Below are positions 10,472-22,360 of a DNA stretch of 64,000 nt, one piece after another. Positions within the stretch are counted from its first letter, which is position 1. Each line of letters starts with the position of its first letter. The notes beneath the pieces were generated by a model. The model saw only the letters and a list, made by a program, of their open reading frames with translations, searched no databases and was not told where the DNA came from. A program made the translations under genes and the position numbers. This stretch comes from Lycium barbarum (taxonomy: Eukaryota > Streptophyta > Magnoliopsida > Solanales > Solanaceae), in assembly GCF_019175385.1 (NCBI RefSeq), contig NC_083344.1, positions 65,410,782-65,474,781 of the forward strand. Direction: 5' to 3'.

Positions 10472-11914
10472 CCCCCATCAACCCCCTTTTTTTCAGCAAA
10501 TAAAATTCTAAAGAGTCCTAGAAATTTCTCCACACCTCCCCCAAACATTATAGTTCGATAAATCAAGAATTTAACAAGATTACACCAAACTAGCCCACGT
10601 AAGGTGATTGTTCTTTCTTCTACTTAAGTTTGGTGTTGGAAAAATTTGATGTGGCCGCGTTTCTTCAAGTATAAGGTATGTTTTTCATCCTATCTCCTAT
10701 GTTGAGTTTATTTGAAGGTTTAGCAAGCCGGAAAAGTGAAAATAGCTATGGAGGAAAGGTCATAAAGTGTTGTGTTGTAGTTGTTGTGTTTATGGGCTGT
10801 TTTGAACATGTTGTGGCTGTGTGGATGGGCTGATTTATATGAGTAAAGATGGTATCTAATGTTGTTAGTGTGTTGATGAGATTATACTCCTTTATTGGGA
10901 TGAAAGGAAGCTCATATTGTTGTTGTATGTTGAAAAACATCGTGTGAGATGTTTATGGACTATATTGGTATGAATAATAGTGCTGTGATGTTGGTATTGT
11001 TGTTGTTGTTGGTTGGTTGCTAAATTGTAATTTTGGGCTAGGTATATAAATAGGGGAGATGCTGCCCGATTTTCGGCAGAAAATAGAATAGTTTGATTTG
11101 AAATTTGGAACAAGTGTGCAATAAAGAGTCTAACGTTAGTATAACTCCTCTTAAATGTAGCCTTGCGAGCTCGGACGAATAAGCGTAGCTAATAGGAGGT
11201 CGAGCAGGTATGTTAAGGCTCGTCCCTTTCTTTCAAAGGCATGATTCCAGTGTTATGGCTTCATAAATGTTTCCATATCTTCCTTGTTTCCAAAAGTTAG
11301 ATGTTTATGACTCCAAGGCATATCCTTTCCTAATAATTCATAAATGTTTTCCAAAATATTTGTATTTTCTAAATAAGAGATTTATGGCTCCGTGAGCTCT
11401 TGTGATGACAATGATGAACTTGTTTTCATTATGATAATGATGATGTCAAAGATGAGAATATTTTTCCTACGATGACTATGATGATGATGATTCCGTGTTT
11501 AGAGGTTCCAAGTTTACGATATCAATGACGATATAAGAATGTTGAGCTGTTTCAGGACTTCTCAATATTATTCATGAATGATGACTATTTTTAAGGATTC
11601 CAAAGTATATGAATTGACGCCTTATGAGGTTTATGACCTTATTCTATGCTTTCTCTTGATGTTGTTTTTCATTGATAGTCTCACCTTATAATAATTGTTC
11701 CTTCAAGGTGAGACATGACGATCCTGATTATTCCATAATATAATCGGAGGTTACCGACCTTACGTCACTCCAATAGATACATGACGTTCTTTGGACTCTC
11801 CTGCATGCTGCTTATATGATATATGTATATGTAAATGGGGAATATGGGGAAAAGGGAGGAGCGTTATATATGCGTAACCACCTGATCAGTTGGTATAATA
11901 TGACATGATATCAT

Positions 11915-11959
11915 CCCGGATGCGGGATGCCCAGACGCGGGATGCCCGGACGCGGGATA
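11915..11959 (+). repeat. 15-bp tandem repeat, three units, in LTR E
   Basis: Three contiguous units of CCCRGAYGCGGGATR start at 11915, 11930 and 11945. GACGCGGG also occurs once in LTR family L (21947 region), so this looks like expansion of a motif shared between families. Confidence 0.9.
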
Positions 11960-12182
11960 TATGGGGTTAAATGGAGCGGAGCCGACGCCTCGACAATATG
12001 ATATGTTCTATTTTCTGTATATATGAACAAGAAATGTTTTTCAAAGAAAGCTAAGCATGCATGGCATCCGTCCTAAGAGGCACTCATATGTACAGGTTAC
12101 TTCTTTATCTTACGATATGCTCTATATTTCCATTTTGTTATTATCCATACTTGAATCCCTTATTATATTATCGTTCATGCCT

Positions 12183-12420
12183 TACATACTCGGTACATTA
12201 CTCGTACTGACGTCCCTTCTTGCGGACGCTGTGTTCATGCCCTCAGGTAGACGTGGAGATGGTACAGATCCCTAGGGGCTTTGTCAGCAGCTTTGCAGAA
12301 GCACTCCACTACTCCGGAGTTGCCGCATATTGGTACATCCTTTTGTGTACATATTTTGGGGCATGGAGGGGTCCTGTCCCGTCCTAATGTCCAGTATTCC
12401 AGACAGAGGCTCATAGATAC
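12183..12420 (+). other. Shared LTR terminal module (element E)
   Basis: Hairpin 1 at 12190-12210 is TCGGTAC/GTACTGA with one G-U pair. Hairpin 2 at 12365-12383 is GGAGGG/CCCGTC with loop GTCCTGT; here one pair is a G-U and one is mismatched. The blocks between the hairpins (TTCATGCC) and after them (GAGGCTCATAGATAC) are conserved with family L. Confidence 0.7.
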
Positions 12421-12659
12421 ATATGTGTGGGTAATAGACGTCTCATGATCACCTCAGTGTATATTTTTGTATATCACTTTTGACACCTCGAGAGATTATG
12501 CACGTATGCATGTTTGGTGAAGATGTTTAGTGGCCGTTTCACCGCGAGCATGTTGGGGATTGTAGTTGTACAGGTTGGGTGATAGGTAGTAGGATAAGGG
12601 GTGCTCGGTAGCTAGTACTGGGTACCTGTCATGGCCCTCTGGTTGGGTCGTGACAAAAG

Positions 12660-12671
12660 TGGTATCAGAGC
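12660..12671 (+). promoter_or_regulatory. Primer binding site of element E (iMet tRNA type)
   Basis: An exact TGGTATCAGAGC lies 4 bases after the LTR end and shows E to be plus strand, with this LTR the 5' one. Confidence 0.92.
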
Positions 12672-12865
12672 AGTTCGTCCTAGGGATTATCTACGAGCCG
12701 TGTCTAGTAGAGTCCTGTTTATGGGTGTGAAGCGCGCCACATTCATAAGTAGGAGGCTGCAGGGAATTTTAGGAATAACTGACCTTGTTTCCTATCTTAG
12801 ATCGTGCGATAGAGCCATGTTATCAGGTTCTCCCCCTTTTTTAATCGTGTGTTATGATTTCAGCG

Positions 12866-14405
12866 ATGCCTGTGAAGAGAAAAGCTACGGCGACCCAAAA
12901 GGGCAAGACGGTGGCTGGAAGAAGAGTTGAACGTGAGCCACCGGTGGAGGTAGAAGAGGGTGAGTCTCATAACGAAGTCCCTCCTCGGACTTCTCGTACT
13001 CCACCCGTGTCGGCAGAGTAGGAAAGAGTTCCAGCTCCAATCCCAGTACTTCTAGTTCAACCACCAGCAGCTTCGAGCCAGCAGATAATATAAGCTATTC
13101 AGTTGCTGACCCAGTTGGTTGCCGCGCAAGCTCAGCGGCAAAGTACGGGCCAAGGTGATAGGGCGGTGAGTGCAAGAGCCTGTGATTTTATCACTCTGAA
13201 TCCTCCGGAGTTTTATGGATCGAAACCCGATGAAGACCCGAAAGGCTTCATAGACGAGATGCTGAGAACGCTGCGGATAATACATGCTTCGAATATGGAG
13301 TCAGTAGAGTTGGCTTCCTATAGATTGCGGGATGTAGCTGTCTAGTGGTATAATGCTTGGATATCCTCGAGGGAAGCAAATGCACCTCCCCCAGTTTGGC
13401 AAGAGTTCATCCAAGCATTCCTGTGACATTACTTACCACCGGAGGTTCGACGGGCCCAAGCTGATAAGTTCCTGAATCTCAAACAGGGGAATATGAGCGC
13501 CTGGGAATATAGTCTTCGTTTTAATTCTTTAGTCAGGTATGCCCCAGCCATGGTGGCTGACATGTGGGATCGTGTACATCGATTCGTGAGTGGGTTGGGA
13601 CCACATCTAGTCAAGGATAGCTTGACGGCCTCACTCCAGGATGGGATGGATATCGCTCGTCTTCAGGTCCATGCCCAAAATCTGGAGAAACAGCAGCAGC
13701 CGCAGAGAGGTGAACATTATTCTGATAGGGGGCCTAGAAAAAGGGACATGTCTTTCGGAACTAGAAGTGAGTAGAGAGGGGGACAGACACAACAATATTC
13801 CAGGTATTTAGGCCAATCAGCGGCTAGTGCACCTCGTCAATTCGCGAGTAAAAGATTTGATCGTCCTATTTATTTAGGACTAGACCAGAGTTCCAAAGCT
13901 TCAGGGTCCCAGTATAGAGCTGATGCTAACAAGACGAGGCTACCCCCACCACGGTGTGCTCGGTGTGGTAGGCCACGCTCTAGACAATGTCCCCTGGGTA
14001 CACGTGCTTGTTTTACCTGTGGTCGAGTTGGCCATTTGATGCGTGATTGCCCACTGAGAAATGAGGGGGACAAAGCTCAGCCCGTCGGGTCGGCAATTGG
14101 TTCATCATCGTTCGTGTGCCCTCCTGGACAAACTTCCCAGGCTCTAGCAAGTCGTGGCCGAGGCAGAGGAGAGGCACCCAGTTCAGGTGGCCTTCAGAAC
14201 CGTATATATGCACTGGCGGGACGGCAGGATCTTGAATCTTCCCCAGACGCGGTTACAGGTACACTATCGGTATTCTCCTATAATGTGTATGCGTTGATTG
14301 ATCTAGGTTCTACTCTATCATATATCGCTCCTTATATTGCTGAACGTATTGGGTTGAAACCCGAGCCAAATCAAACCATCTGAGATGTCTATGCCTGTTG
14401 GCGAC
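12866..14405 (+). pseudogene. gag: gag and protease start of element E, nonsense-ridden
   Basis: The whole stretch stays in one frame, with premature stops but no frameshift visible. It begins MPVKRKATA and passes through LTQLVAAQAQR (from 13103), the gag domain (NPPEFYGSKPDEDP), an arginine-rich tail, a CCHC knuckle (CFTCGRVGHLMRDC near 14010-14050) and the protease start with DLGS in place of the active-site DPGS (near 14300). At least two stops look like deamination of CpG (for example CGA to TGA at about 13423). Homology to gag-pol ends abruptly near 14405 in the protease; the rest of pol is missing. Gag would form the particle; this copy is dead. Confidence 0.88.
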
Positions 14406-14634
14406 CAAGGTGTTTTCGCCACTATTGGGAATCTGGAAATCCAGGATGAAAGGTAGTCATAGACATAGGTGAGAGGTGAATATTGAGGATCGAAAGGGGA
14501 AAAATAGTAATTATGCAATCGGAAGAGTAAGAGATCCTTTCTAATTTGGAGGGAGAGGCAGTACGAGAATGTTTTGGAATCTGTCAAGACTTCAGCTTGA
14601 TCTAGATTATGCGGTGAAGGTTACGCGGTGAGGT

Positions 14635-14737
14635 AGATGTGATCATGCCAGCATTAACGCACCGGAATTCATCAGAGTTTCAAGGTTACGCGTGCTGGGG
14701 TGAGTGAAATGTTAGGATGGGTGACCCCCTGGGAAGT
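14635..14737 (+). pseudogene. 5S rRNA-like sequence (nt 1-103 of 5S, gapless)
   Basis: The stretch aligns without gaps to the first 103 nt of plant 5S rRNA as I recall it, with about 80 of 103 bases equal by hand count. The pol III internal promoter is best kept: the C-box region GGATGGGTGACC is identical (14715-14726), and the A-box region GCGTGCT is kept (14690-14696). The last 16 nt of 5S are not recognisable. Conservation concentrated in the promoter recalls 5S-derived domains of Cassandra TRIM LTRs or 5S-derived SINEs, but I see no flanking TG...CA ends, primer binding site or A-tail that would prove either. A decayed dispersed 5S pseudogene is the other option. Confidence 0.75.
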
Positions 14738-15695
14738 GTACTAAAAGTCTTATAAATTTAGACATAAGACAGGAATAAGAAGCTAAAGTAGCCTAAGGGA
14801 AATTAGAGTGTGCGGAGTAGTTGGAAACCTGAAGAGGTCACGTAGAACGAGGCAGACTAGACCGGTGAAGAGAAAGAAAGTGCATTACAGTTCTAGAATT
14901 AGGATGAGTTTAAGTAGTGTTGGAAATACCTTGCAAGGGAGGCGTTAGAAAATGTACATATGTATGCATATGATATCACATCTATGGCTGTATCAACCGG
15001 TATATGTATCCCAGTAACCGGAGTTGCGGTATCTTGAAGGCATTAATCGAACAGGGTAATAAAGTTCAAGTGACAAAAGAACGTTACCAGGTAAGCTGAT
15101 TTACTTTCACTACTAGATAGGTTTGGAGAGTTCTAACGCAATGACATTTGGGAAAGAAAGAAGGTGAAAATACGGAAGGTAAGGAGATCAAAGTGTTGAG
15201 AAAGTAAAAAAGTAAGAAACATGAGTGAGCGAAGCCTCCGAGAGAGACGACGGGCAAAGCACGAGACTATTTGGGTAAAAATTCGAAGGTAGGTGTGTGA
15301 AAGGGATAAAGTGTGGTAGTATGGAACAAAAGAGGAATGGGTGGAGTTCGAGAATAGAATTCGATAAGTGGGGCTAAGAGGAAGTGACCACGACAAGGAA
15401 TGAGAAGTAAGAGAAAGAATGGTTAGGCCGTGCGACAGTGCTAAGAGGTTTCAAGCCCTCGAAAGATATATTTACAAAGGGATAAATGTGTAGCCATATT
15501 GGTAAGCTTGCCTCAGACATAGAGAAGCTTTCCTAAAAGATGACTTAAAAATAGAACGGATTTGCACATTTCAAGGAATATTTCACGAACTTCAGGGTTG
15601 ATACTGTAAATAACGAGAGAAGAAAGGCGCTCGAGAAAGAAGGACCCATGGAAGGTTAAGGTTGAAAATAGGGAAGGTATACTAATGGGTTGATC

Positions 15696-15720
15696 AAAAA
15701 AAAAAAAAAAAGAGGGGGGA
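15696..15720 (+). repeat. Homopurine tract
   Basis: A run of A followed by GAGGGGGGA resembles a polypurine tract, but no LTR start follows it, so I do not call it a functional priming site. Confidence 0.7.
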
Positions 15721-17209
15721 GAGCATTTAGCAGCAAAGTAACTGGAAAACTTTAACCATGGGAGTAAGAAGGATATTTTAACGAGCTGGTAGCAGGAAAC
15801 CGATTACTTATCGAGGAAAGAACGAGGATGATGAGTCAACACAATTGATTAGAAAATTAATGACATGGAATAAGAATTCACGAGAAGGCCGAGAGATTCA
15901 ATCATAAGGGAAATAGAATTAAATGTAAGGAACATGTATGGAAGACCACCCGGCCGTAGCATCAGAAAGATAGATAAAGGTTCGATGAACGAGGATAGAG
16001 ATAAGGGCTCGATGAATGAGGATGGAGAGACAGTACATTGTAAGGATTCTGTGCTAGGAGTAAGAAGTAGCAGGACACTTGGGAAACTTGGATGCGTAGC
16101 TGCAACACAAACGCGTAATTAAGAAGAATTACGAGTGAATGAGCGAAACGAGTGAGAAGACTAGCAATAGATGGAAAGGTATAGAAATATTGACAAGAAT
16201 GGTGATATAGACATAAATGGAAGAAGAACTTAGGGAAATAAGTTTTAGATATGTTATAAGCAAAGTCGGGAAGAAAAACGAGGAGTAAGGTATAATCGAA
16301 GACTTCATGAATGACGTGGTGAATCTCGATGTCCCCACTAACTTGCAGGTCCGGAAAACCGTTAGTCATAAAAGACAGAGGTGCGAAAAGACGGAAAAGA
16401 AGGCATCGAAATTAGATCTAACCCCTTCTAAGTATTCCGATTGGATACAAGACTGTAACTAGCAAGAAGATAGACAGGTCAGACCATACGATGACAGAAC
16501 CCCGACCTTAAGAAGGTTGTGAAGGGCGGCGGATAATTATCAAAGATGACGGTTACTCGAAGGCTATGGGCATATAAGGACCTTCTTAATAAGGAGGGAA
16601 GAACATACTAGATTTGAAAGGAGCTATGACGTTTCAAGCCCCAGACAAGGAGATTTATTAGCTCGAGCTAGAGTTTGAGGCATATTGGCATATCGGGAAG
16701 GTAACGGAAAGACGAGGAAACGAATTGACAATAAGTGTACTATGAGGTAGACACAGGGAGAAAGTATGGAACATAACTCAAGAGAGCATTTTCCACCAAG
16801 ATGAACTATGATATTTTTAGATAATGATTTGAATCAGTACGACGTATATCTAAGATCAATGGGTACAAAAAGGATAACCCGAGATGGCACTGAAGGAGTA
16901 AACGCAAAGAGGGCGCCGTGGAGAGAGAAAGGTAGCTGCTCACTAACAAAGGAACAAGGAATGAGGAAAAAGAGAAATACTTACGGGCTGATGAATAGTT
17001 ATGGCGCGATAAGTCAAGATCACAATAATGGAGGCAAAATGAGAGCGAAACGCTAGTTAATTTCCAACCATGTACGTGAAGGTGATGAAGCGAAAGAAGC
17101 TGACTGAAGGAAATGAAAGAGTTAAGGGAAGATGAGAAGAGACTGAACCAAGTTATAGTCTAAGCAAACAGTAATCGGTCCCTAAGGGAAGAATGATTAT
17201 TCTAACAAA

Positions 17210-17533
17210 TCCGGAGGTGCCATTGATTATTATTTTGTGTACATATATTTTGGGCACGACGGGGTCCTGTCCCGTCCATATGTCTAGTACTCCAGTAGAA
17301 GCTCGTAGATACGTATGTGTGGGTAGTATGGTCTCACGATTTCCTCGTTGTATATATATATTATTTGGAAAGCCAAAGGGTTTATGTATCTAAAGGTATA
17401 TATGTTTCAAAGTGAAAATGGTTTCCTATGATTAGAAGCATGAAAATAATGAATGAACGCAGGACGAGTAGTATGAGTGGTGCTCGGTGGTCAGCCCCGA
17501 GTACCCGTCAAGGCCCCTAGTCAGGTCGTGACA
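17210..17533 (+). mobile_element. 3' LTR fragment, family L, probably of element B
   Basis: It is nearly identical to 6257-6588 of B's 5' LTR (both share a CATTGATTATTATTTTGTG start and the same terminal part) and ends GGTCGTGACA at 17533. Only the last 320 bp of the LTR remain; everything upstream is replaced by the purine-rich block. The high similarity to B's own 5' LTR makes it the likely 3' LTR end of B. It includes hairpin 2 of the shared module at 17258-17276. Confidence 0.8.
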
Positions 17534-17848
17534 CAAGGGCCCAACCAAACTGTACATACATGCTAACTGATGTCATTGCTCAGTAGTCTTGACCTGCAGG
17601 GGACCCATGGTGTCTATGTACCACTCGTTCCGGATACTCATCGGATCCGAGCCATAAATTCTTCGCTCCGGAAAGAACCTCGGACGCGGATCCACATCAT
17701 ATAGATTTCTCACATTCCACCCAAATGACCATATGACTAAATCCATATGACTAAATAACAAAACTGCCCTATACTCAGTCTTTCTTGCTCCATGTATTTC
17801 CTCATAACACATGCAATGCAATTCAATGATGCCATAAGTCAAATAAAA
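17534..17848. other. Unassigned sequence, probably interior of LTR R
   Basis: No coding sequence is supported. It sits between the B LTR end and the left inverted arm of the N structure. Because the N structure is flanked by TAAAA (17844-17848) and TAAAG (23907-23911), this stretch was probably continuous with 23907-24728 before that insertion. Confidence 0.45.
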
Positions 17849-18612
17849 TGTCACACCCCAACCTTGGTAAGGCGTGACTGGCACTCGGCACCCTACGAGA
17901 ACCGAGTGAACCAAACTATAACTCACGTTTTCTGTATCTCAAAAGGAAACATAAGACCAAGGTACTTTAAGCCATAGGGGCACAAGCCCAAAAGATAACA
18001 TACTTACGTCTTCAAACAAATCTCTAGTGCATGTGTCGGTAAGGCTATCCATGATAATGATACAACATAGTATAAGTCGAGATAATTTATAAGATATCTA
18101 AATGTGCATATCTATCTACAAGCCTCTACAGAGTACATAACATAAAGCGGCCGGAACATGGCTCCGCCATGCCTATGAAAATGCATATGCAGCCCTGCTG
18201 ACTCATAGGGCAACTCCGAAGCAAGCGGAGCGCCACGACTCTGCCTGTTGAGCTGGTATCCTTACTAAAAGATTCGTTAAGCTGTATCTCAAGACCTGCG
18301 GGCATGAAACGCAGCGCCTCCAGCAAAGGGACGTCAGTACGAGCAATGTACTGAGTATGCAAGGCGGAAAGTGAAACAAAATAGCCATATACTAAAGATG
18401 ATAAGAATAAGAATCAACCTGGCATTTCTGAACTACCGATGGAAATCTAGCATATGTACACATACCCCTTCATCTTCTTGCAATCTTTACTAGGTCTATA
18501 TACCCTACCATAGTCCTGGTTACCTTATCATCAAACGTTATTTGAACATGTGTTGCGGCGTGCAACCCAATCCATAGATGATACATGTCTCTCTATACTC
18601 TCGCATGATTAA
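17849..18612 (-). repeat. Left arm of a 764-bp inverted repeat (LTR family N end)
   Basis: It begins TGTCACACCCCAACC and is the reverse complement, with moderate divergence, of about 23143-23906, which ends GGGGTGTGACA. Shared landmarks include GTTGCGGCGTGCAACC (18552 region) against GGTTGCACGCCGCAAC on the right. It contains the shared terminal module in minus orientation (18113-18356). At about 18613 the sequence changes to a plus-strand LTR of the same general type. Confidence 0.85.
18113..18356 (-). other. Shared LTR terminal module (left arm of N)
   Basis: Hairpin 1 at 18334-18354 has the perfect stem TCAGTAC/GTACTGA. The CTGCGGGCATGA block is present. The hairpin 2 region (about 18147-18170) is altered and pairs less cleanly than in families L and S. 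Confidence 0.6.
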
Positions 18613-20017
18613 ATTTGTTGGAACTTGGAAGAAAATATGAGGGTCAATTTTTGCCCAACTTGGAGAAAGAATATCATTTAGTAGATGAGGAGTTTTGAAG
18701 CAAAGCAAAAGCCTAAAATAAAGTTCGTCGTGTCTAGTTTCCAGCGTAACAAACCGCTTATCGATACAGCATCCAAGTGGAGAATTATGAACGTTACAAG
18801 TTAGGATGACATAGCAGAAACGCTGCTACAGTACTGCTACAGTGACCCCCCGAATTTAACCCACTATTTAAGGACCAAATCTGATCCAAAACCTCATTTT
18901 TCAGCCAAGAATTCTCCAAATATTTCCCAAATCTTCTAGAAAATTCTCTCAACTTCCGTCCACTAGATTTTAATGCAAATTAAGTGAAATCCCCGAATTT
19001 AAGTTCGGACAACACATAGCTGCGATTATAATATCGAATTGCGGCGAAACTTGGCTTTGATTCAAGGTGATAATCGAAGATATTGCAATTCTAGCTGGTG
19101 AAAGGTATGAATCTTTCCTAATTAGTATTGATTTAAGCTTATCTACGGAGGAAAAGTTACTAAATGAGAGTATAATGAATTTATGGGTCGAGCAATTGGA
19201 TAAAACATCGTGTGAGATGTTTATGGAATATTTTGGTGTGGATAATATTGTTGTTGATGTTGGTATTGTTGTTGTTGTTGGTTGCTGAATTGAGATTTCG
19301 GGTTAGGCATATAAACAGGGGAGATGCTGCCCGAATTTCGGCAGATTCTAAAGGGATTTTAATTAAAGGCTTAAGACAAGTGTATGATGGTGAGCCTAGC
19401 AATAGTATGAATGGTTTTATATGTAGATTACAAGTCAGGAGATAAGTGGGAAGGTCAAGGAGCAAGATTCTAGGTATGTTAAGGCTAAACCCTTTCTTTC
19501 TAAAGGCATGATTCCTTGTTGTAAACCTTTGTACTATATCCATAATATCGTTGCTTCCACAAATGCTAGAAGCCTATGAATCTCATGATCCTTATGATAT
19601 TATTGAGCTTATTCATGACCTTTGGAATTATTCATTGTGATTGATCTCACCTTATGACACTTGTTCCTTCAAGGTGAGATATAGCGATGACGGTAGTTCC
19701 ATAGTAATAACAATCCAATGAGTTTAGGAATGTTTCTTAAGGAATGTTTTGTGGGACATGAATAGAGTGCTAGCGAATAATCCCTAATGAGGTATTTGAT
19801 ACTAGAAGAGAGACTTATGATGTATCTCAGGATTTGGCTAATGTTTAGTTAAGCGGGAAGAAGTCTTAAGGGCATAGAAAAATGCTTATGAGTTTTATAT
19901 GACAATATAAGAGTTGACGGATAATTGATGGTCACGAGAAGAGGTTAGAAGTGAATAGATAAGGAATGAGTACTAGAATTATATAATGGGATTTTATATG
20001 AGAGACTGGATCGGGCT
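18613..20017 (+). mobile_element. LTR family N, plus-strand upstream part
   Basis: This is U3-to-R type sequence: direct repeats CTGCTACAGT around the 8-bp palindrome CAGTACTG (near 18825-18842), TATTTAAGG (near 18867) and a pyrimidine-rich leader. A CTCACCTTATGA...TTCCTTCAAGGTGAG block near 19650 is shared with families L and M. The LTR is interrupted at 20017 by a solo LTR and resumes at 22584. The TG start is not present; the inverted arm replaces it. The frames visible here are not conserved proteins. Confidence 0.65.
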
Positions 20018-20234
20018 TGTTACACCTCGGAAATTTCCCCGTGAACGTACAACGAATAGACTAACAAAGAATACGAGTATATGATGTTTTAATCAGAAGG
20101 GAATGACGTTTAACGACCCTAAGTAAGATTTCAAAGGCAATTGCAATAAGAGATAGGTTATGCTCCACAATGACTACTCATAGGTTTTAAAAATGTGGAA
20201 AAAAATTGCAGATTTACATTTTGGCTAGTCGGTC

Positions 20235-20510
20235 CTAAAATGAAATACGGACCGTAAAGTGGTATACGGCCCGTAAACCACCATGTCGTATTTCAACTTA
20301 CAAAACTTCAAATTTCTGCCAAATGATCAAATGGTTAAATACGACTTGGAATACGGACCGTAAATAGAAATACGGCCCGTAAACCGTGATCGTAAATCAC
20401 CATGATCTCCAGCATACCTTTCTGGTTTTGTTATGCTTAAATACGACCACGAAATGCGGCCCGTAAACTAGAATACGGACCATAAACTGGGTTTACGACC
20501 ATTGTGCACT
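20235..20510 (+). promoter_or_regulatory. U3 palindrome cluster (TACGGACCGTA / TACGGCCCGTA)
   Basis: At least six copies of TACGGNCCGTA, perfect or with one change, occur in pairs within 280 bp. The cluster ends about 30-60 bp upstream of the TATA-like CATTAAAAGG and the pyrimidine-rich leader. The same palindrome appears in unrelated LTRs (42840-43130) and in the Athila spacer. Confidence 0.75.
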
Positions 20511-21776
20511 TCAGCTATTGTTCATTCCGGATTAGATTTTAAGTCATTAAAAGGAGACCTAAGCTCATTAAATTCATTTCATTTCCACAATATTTCTCTC
20601 TAGAAACCTCCAGAGTATTCTCTACTCTTCATCTACAAGGAAACAAAGGAAATCAAAGATCAATAACAATAATTCAGGTGAATGAAGTGTATGAAACTCA
20701 TCAAGGTTCATCCAAGTTAAGAAATTTAAAGAGAAGCAAACCAGAGTTTTGGTGCAAGAAGAGTAATACCACTCAAGGCTTGTTCCTACAGCATCTAAGG
20801 TATGTTTTATGTCATTTACATGTTATTTAGGGTATGGGAGAGTTGAAACACTTAGATTATAGAAGGATGTAAGAAATGGGTCATGAAAGTGTGAATAGTA
20901 GCAATGTTGAGTAAAGGTTTGAATTGAGCCATGATCATTAATAATTTGTGATTATGAAAATGTTAAGAATGACATTTAGACCATGGAATGAGTGTTGTAT
21001 GTGAGAAAACGCGATAATGAGCTATAACCATAAATGTGGAGAAATTGAAGGGAAATGGTGAGTTGGGGTAAATGTATACAAATGGTGATTGTTGTTTGCA
21101 ATATTGTGCTGTTGTGAACGTTTGGGAGTTGATGTAGAACATGGGAAAAGTAGTATAAACGAAGGAAATGCTGCCCAATTTTCTCCAGCATTAGAAAGTC
21201 CGTTCTTATAATTGCTTAGATGATAATGATACGAATTCTCTTGAAGGTAGAACGTGACATTGAAGGAGAACAAGCAAATGCTAGGCTAATTAAATGACAA
21301 AGGTATGTAAGGATTATCCCTTCCTTCAAAGGCATGAATCTTCCACGTTTTTCCATGATCCTCCTATATGATGGAGCTTATGAGTCCGTACATATACTAA
21401 ACTACATATGAGCATGATAGTGATGATGATGAGTTAAAGTATAGCGATTCGAGAGTTCATGATATTATTGCTCACACTCACCTTATGTATTATTTCCTTC
21501 TAGGTGAGGCAGGATACTCGTAAATGTTCATAATATAATCGGGGGTTAACGATCTTCTGTCACCCCGATATAGTCATGGTTGTCTTCAAAGTTTAATGTA
21601 TTTTCCTAATGATAAATGTGAAATAATGCTAAGTCATGATATGTCTATAAAATGATCAATGATGCTAGCTTATAATATGCCTATGTTATGTATGCAAATG
21701 CCGAGCTATGATAAGATTACGATATGATCATGAGATGTGTAATAATGATGGATTATGATTGATGATACAACGATAT

Positions 21777-21935
21777 GATTCCACCGCGCCTAGATGGCCG
21801 AGCATGTCACTGCTAAGGCGGGCTGCATATGATTCCACCGTGCCTCAATGGCCGGGCATGTCATCGCTAAGGCAGGATGCTATGTTACACCAAGCCTAGA
21901 GGGCCGGGCATGATCACTACTAGTGGGCGGCATAT
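21777..21935 (+). repeat. 53-54-bp tandem repeat, three units
   Basis: Homologous to the three units in LTR B (5783-5945), with the shared block GGCCGGGCATG. The third unit is the most diverged. Confidence 0.8.
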
Positions 21936-22126
21936 GATGGTTACCCGGACGCGGGATAACTATGAGGATTGTGATGTGACGAGATATGTGATGTGATGAC
22001 ATATGTACTATGATTATGTAAAATATGATGTATGTACGAAATGTATTTGCGTATGACACTCTTGCAGGTTATATCTTTCTCTTATGGCTCAAGATCCTCC
22101 TATTATATTTATTTCGTTCTTGCCTT

Positions 22127-22360
22127 ACATACTCAGTACAATATTCGTACTGACGTCCGTTTTCTTTGGACGCTGTGTTCATGCCCACTGGTAGACAGAG
22201 AGGCGAGCTTGAGCCAGACTCGTAGAAGCTGTTAGCCGATTGAAAGCACTCCTTTGCTCCGGAGGTGCTTGATTATTCTTTTGTGTACATTTGTATATGT
22301 GGGCACGACGGGGTCCTGTCCCGACTACATGTCTAGTACTCTAGTAGAGGCTCGTAGATA
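22127..22360 (+). other. Shared LTR terminal module (solo LTR L)
   Basis: Hairpin 1 at 22133-22153 has the perfect stem TCAGTAC/GTACTGA with loop AATATTC. Hairpin 2 at 22307-22325 is GACGGG/CCCGAC with loop GTCCTGT, one pair mismatched. Confidence 0.75.

Larger units (their letters stand above)
9887..12655 (+). mobile_element. 5' LTR of element E (family M, 2769 bp)
   Basis: It runs from TGTTACGCCCTGG at 9887 to GGGTCGTGACA at 12655 and is followed by a primer binding site and gag, so it is the 5' LTR of a plus-strand Tekay/Del-like element. U3 differs from family L, while the end shares the conserved terminal module (12183-12420). The core promoter is well defined: inverted repeat 10439-10453, TATA box 10464-10471. 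A 15-bp triplication (11915-11959) lies in the middle. No 3' LTR partner of this family was seen in the window. Confidence 0.88.
14406..17209. other. Unassigned 2.8-kb purine-rich non-coding block
   Basis: No credible coding frame was found on either strand. The plus strand is strikingly rich in A and G over most of its length. The left border is the abrupt loss of protease homology near 14405, and the right border is the abrupt start of a family L LTR piece near 17210. It contains a 5S-rRNA-like stretch (14635-14737) and a homopurine run (15696-15720). It may be post-integrase non-coding sequence of B or E, or a separate insertion; the integrase expected for either element was not recognised. 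Confidence 0.6.

Noticed and set aside
12660..12671. tRNA-like sequences TGGTATCAGAGC as tRNA genes
   Set aside because: They are 12-nt primer binding sites next to LTR ends, with no cloverleaf or A/B boxes around them.
15696..15720. Polypurine tract marking a 3' LTR start
   Set aside because: No TG-starting LTR follows within the next bases and no matching LTR was found.
17573..17926. Minus-strand reading frame of 117 codons as a possible gene
   Set aside because: It crosses the border between the unassigned block and the N inverted arm, so it is a chimera of two insertions, and I recognise no domain.
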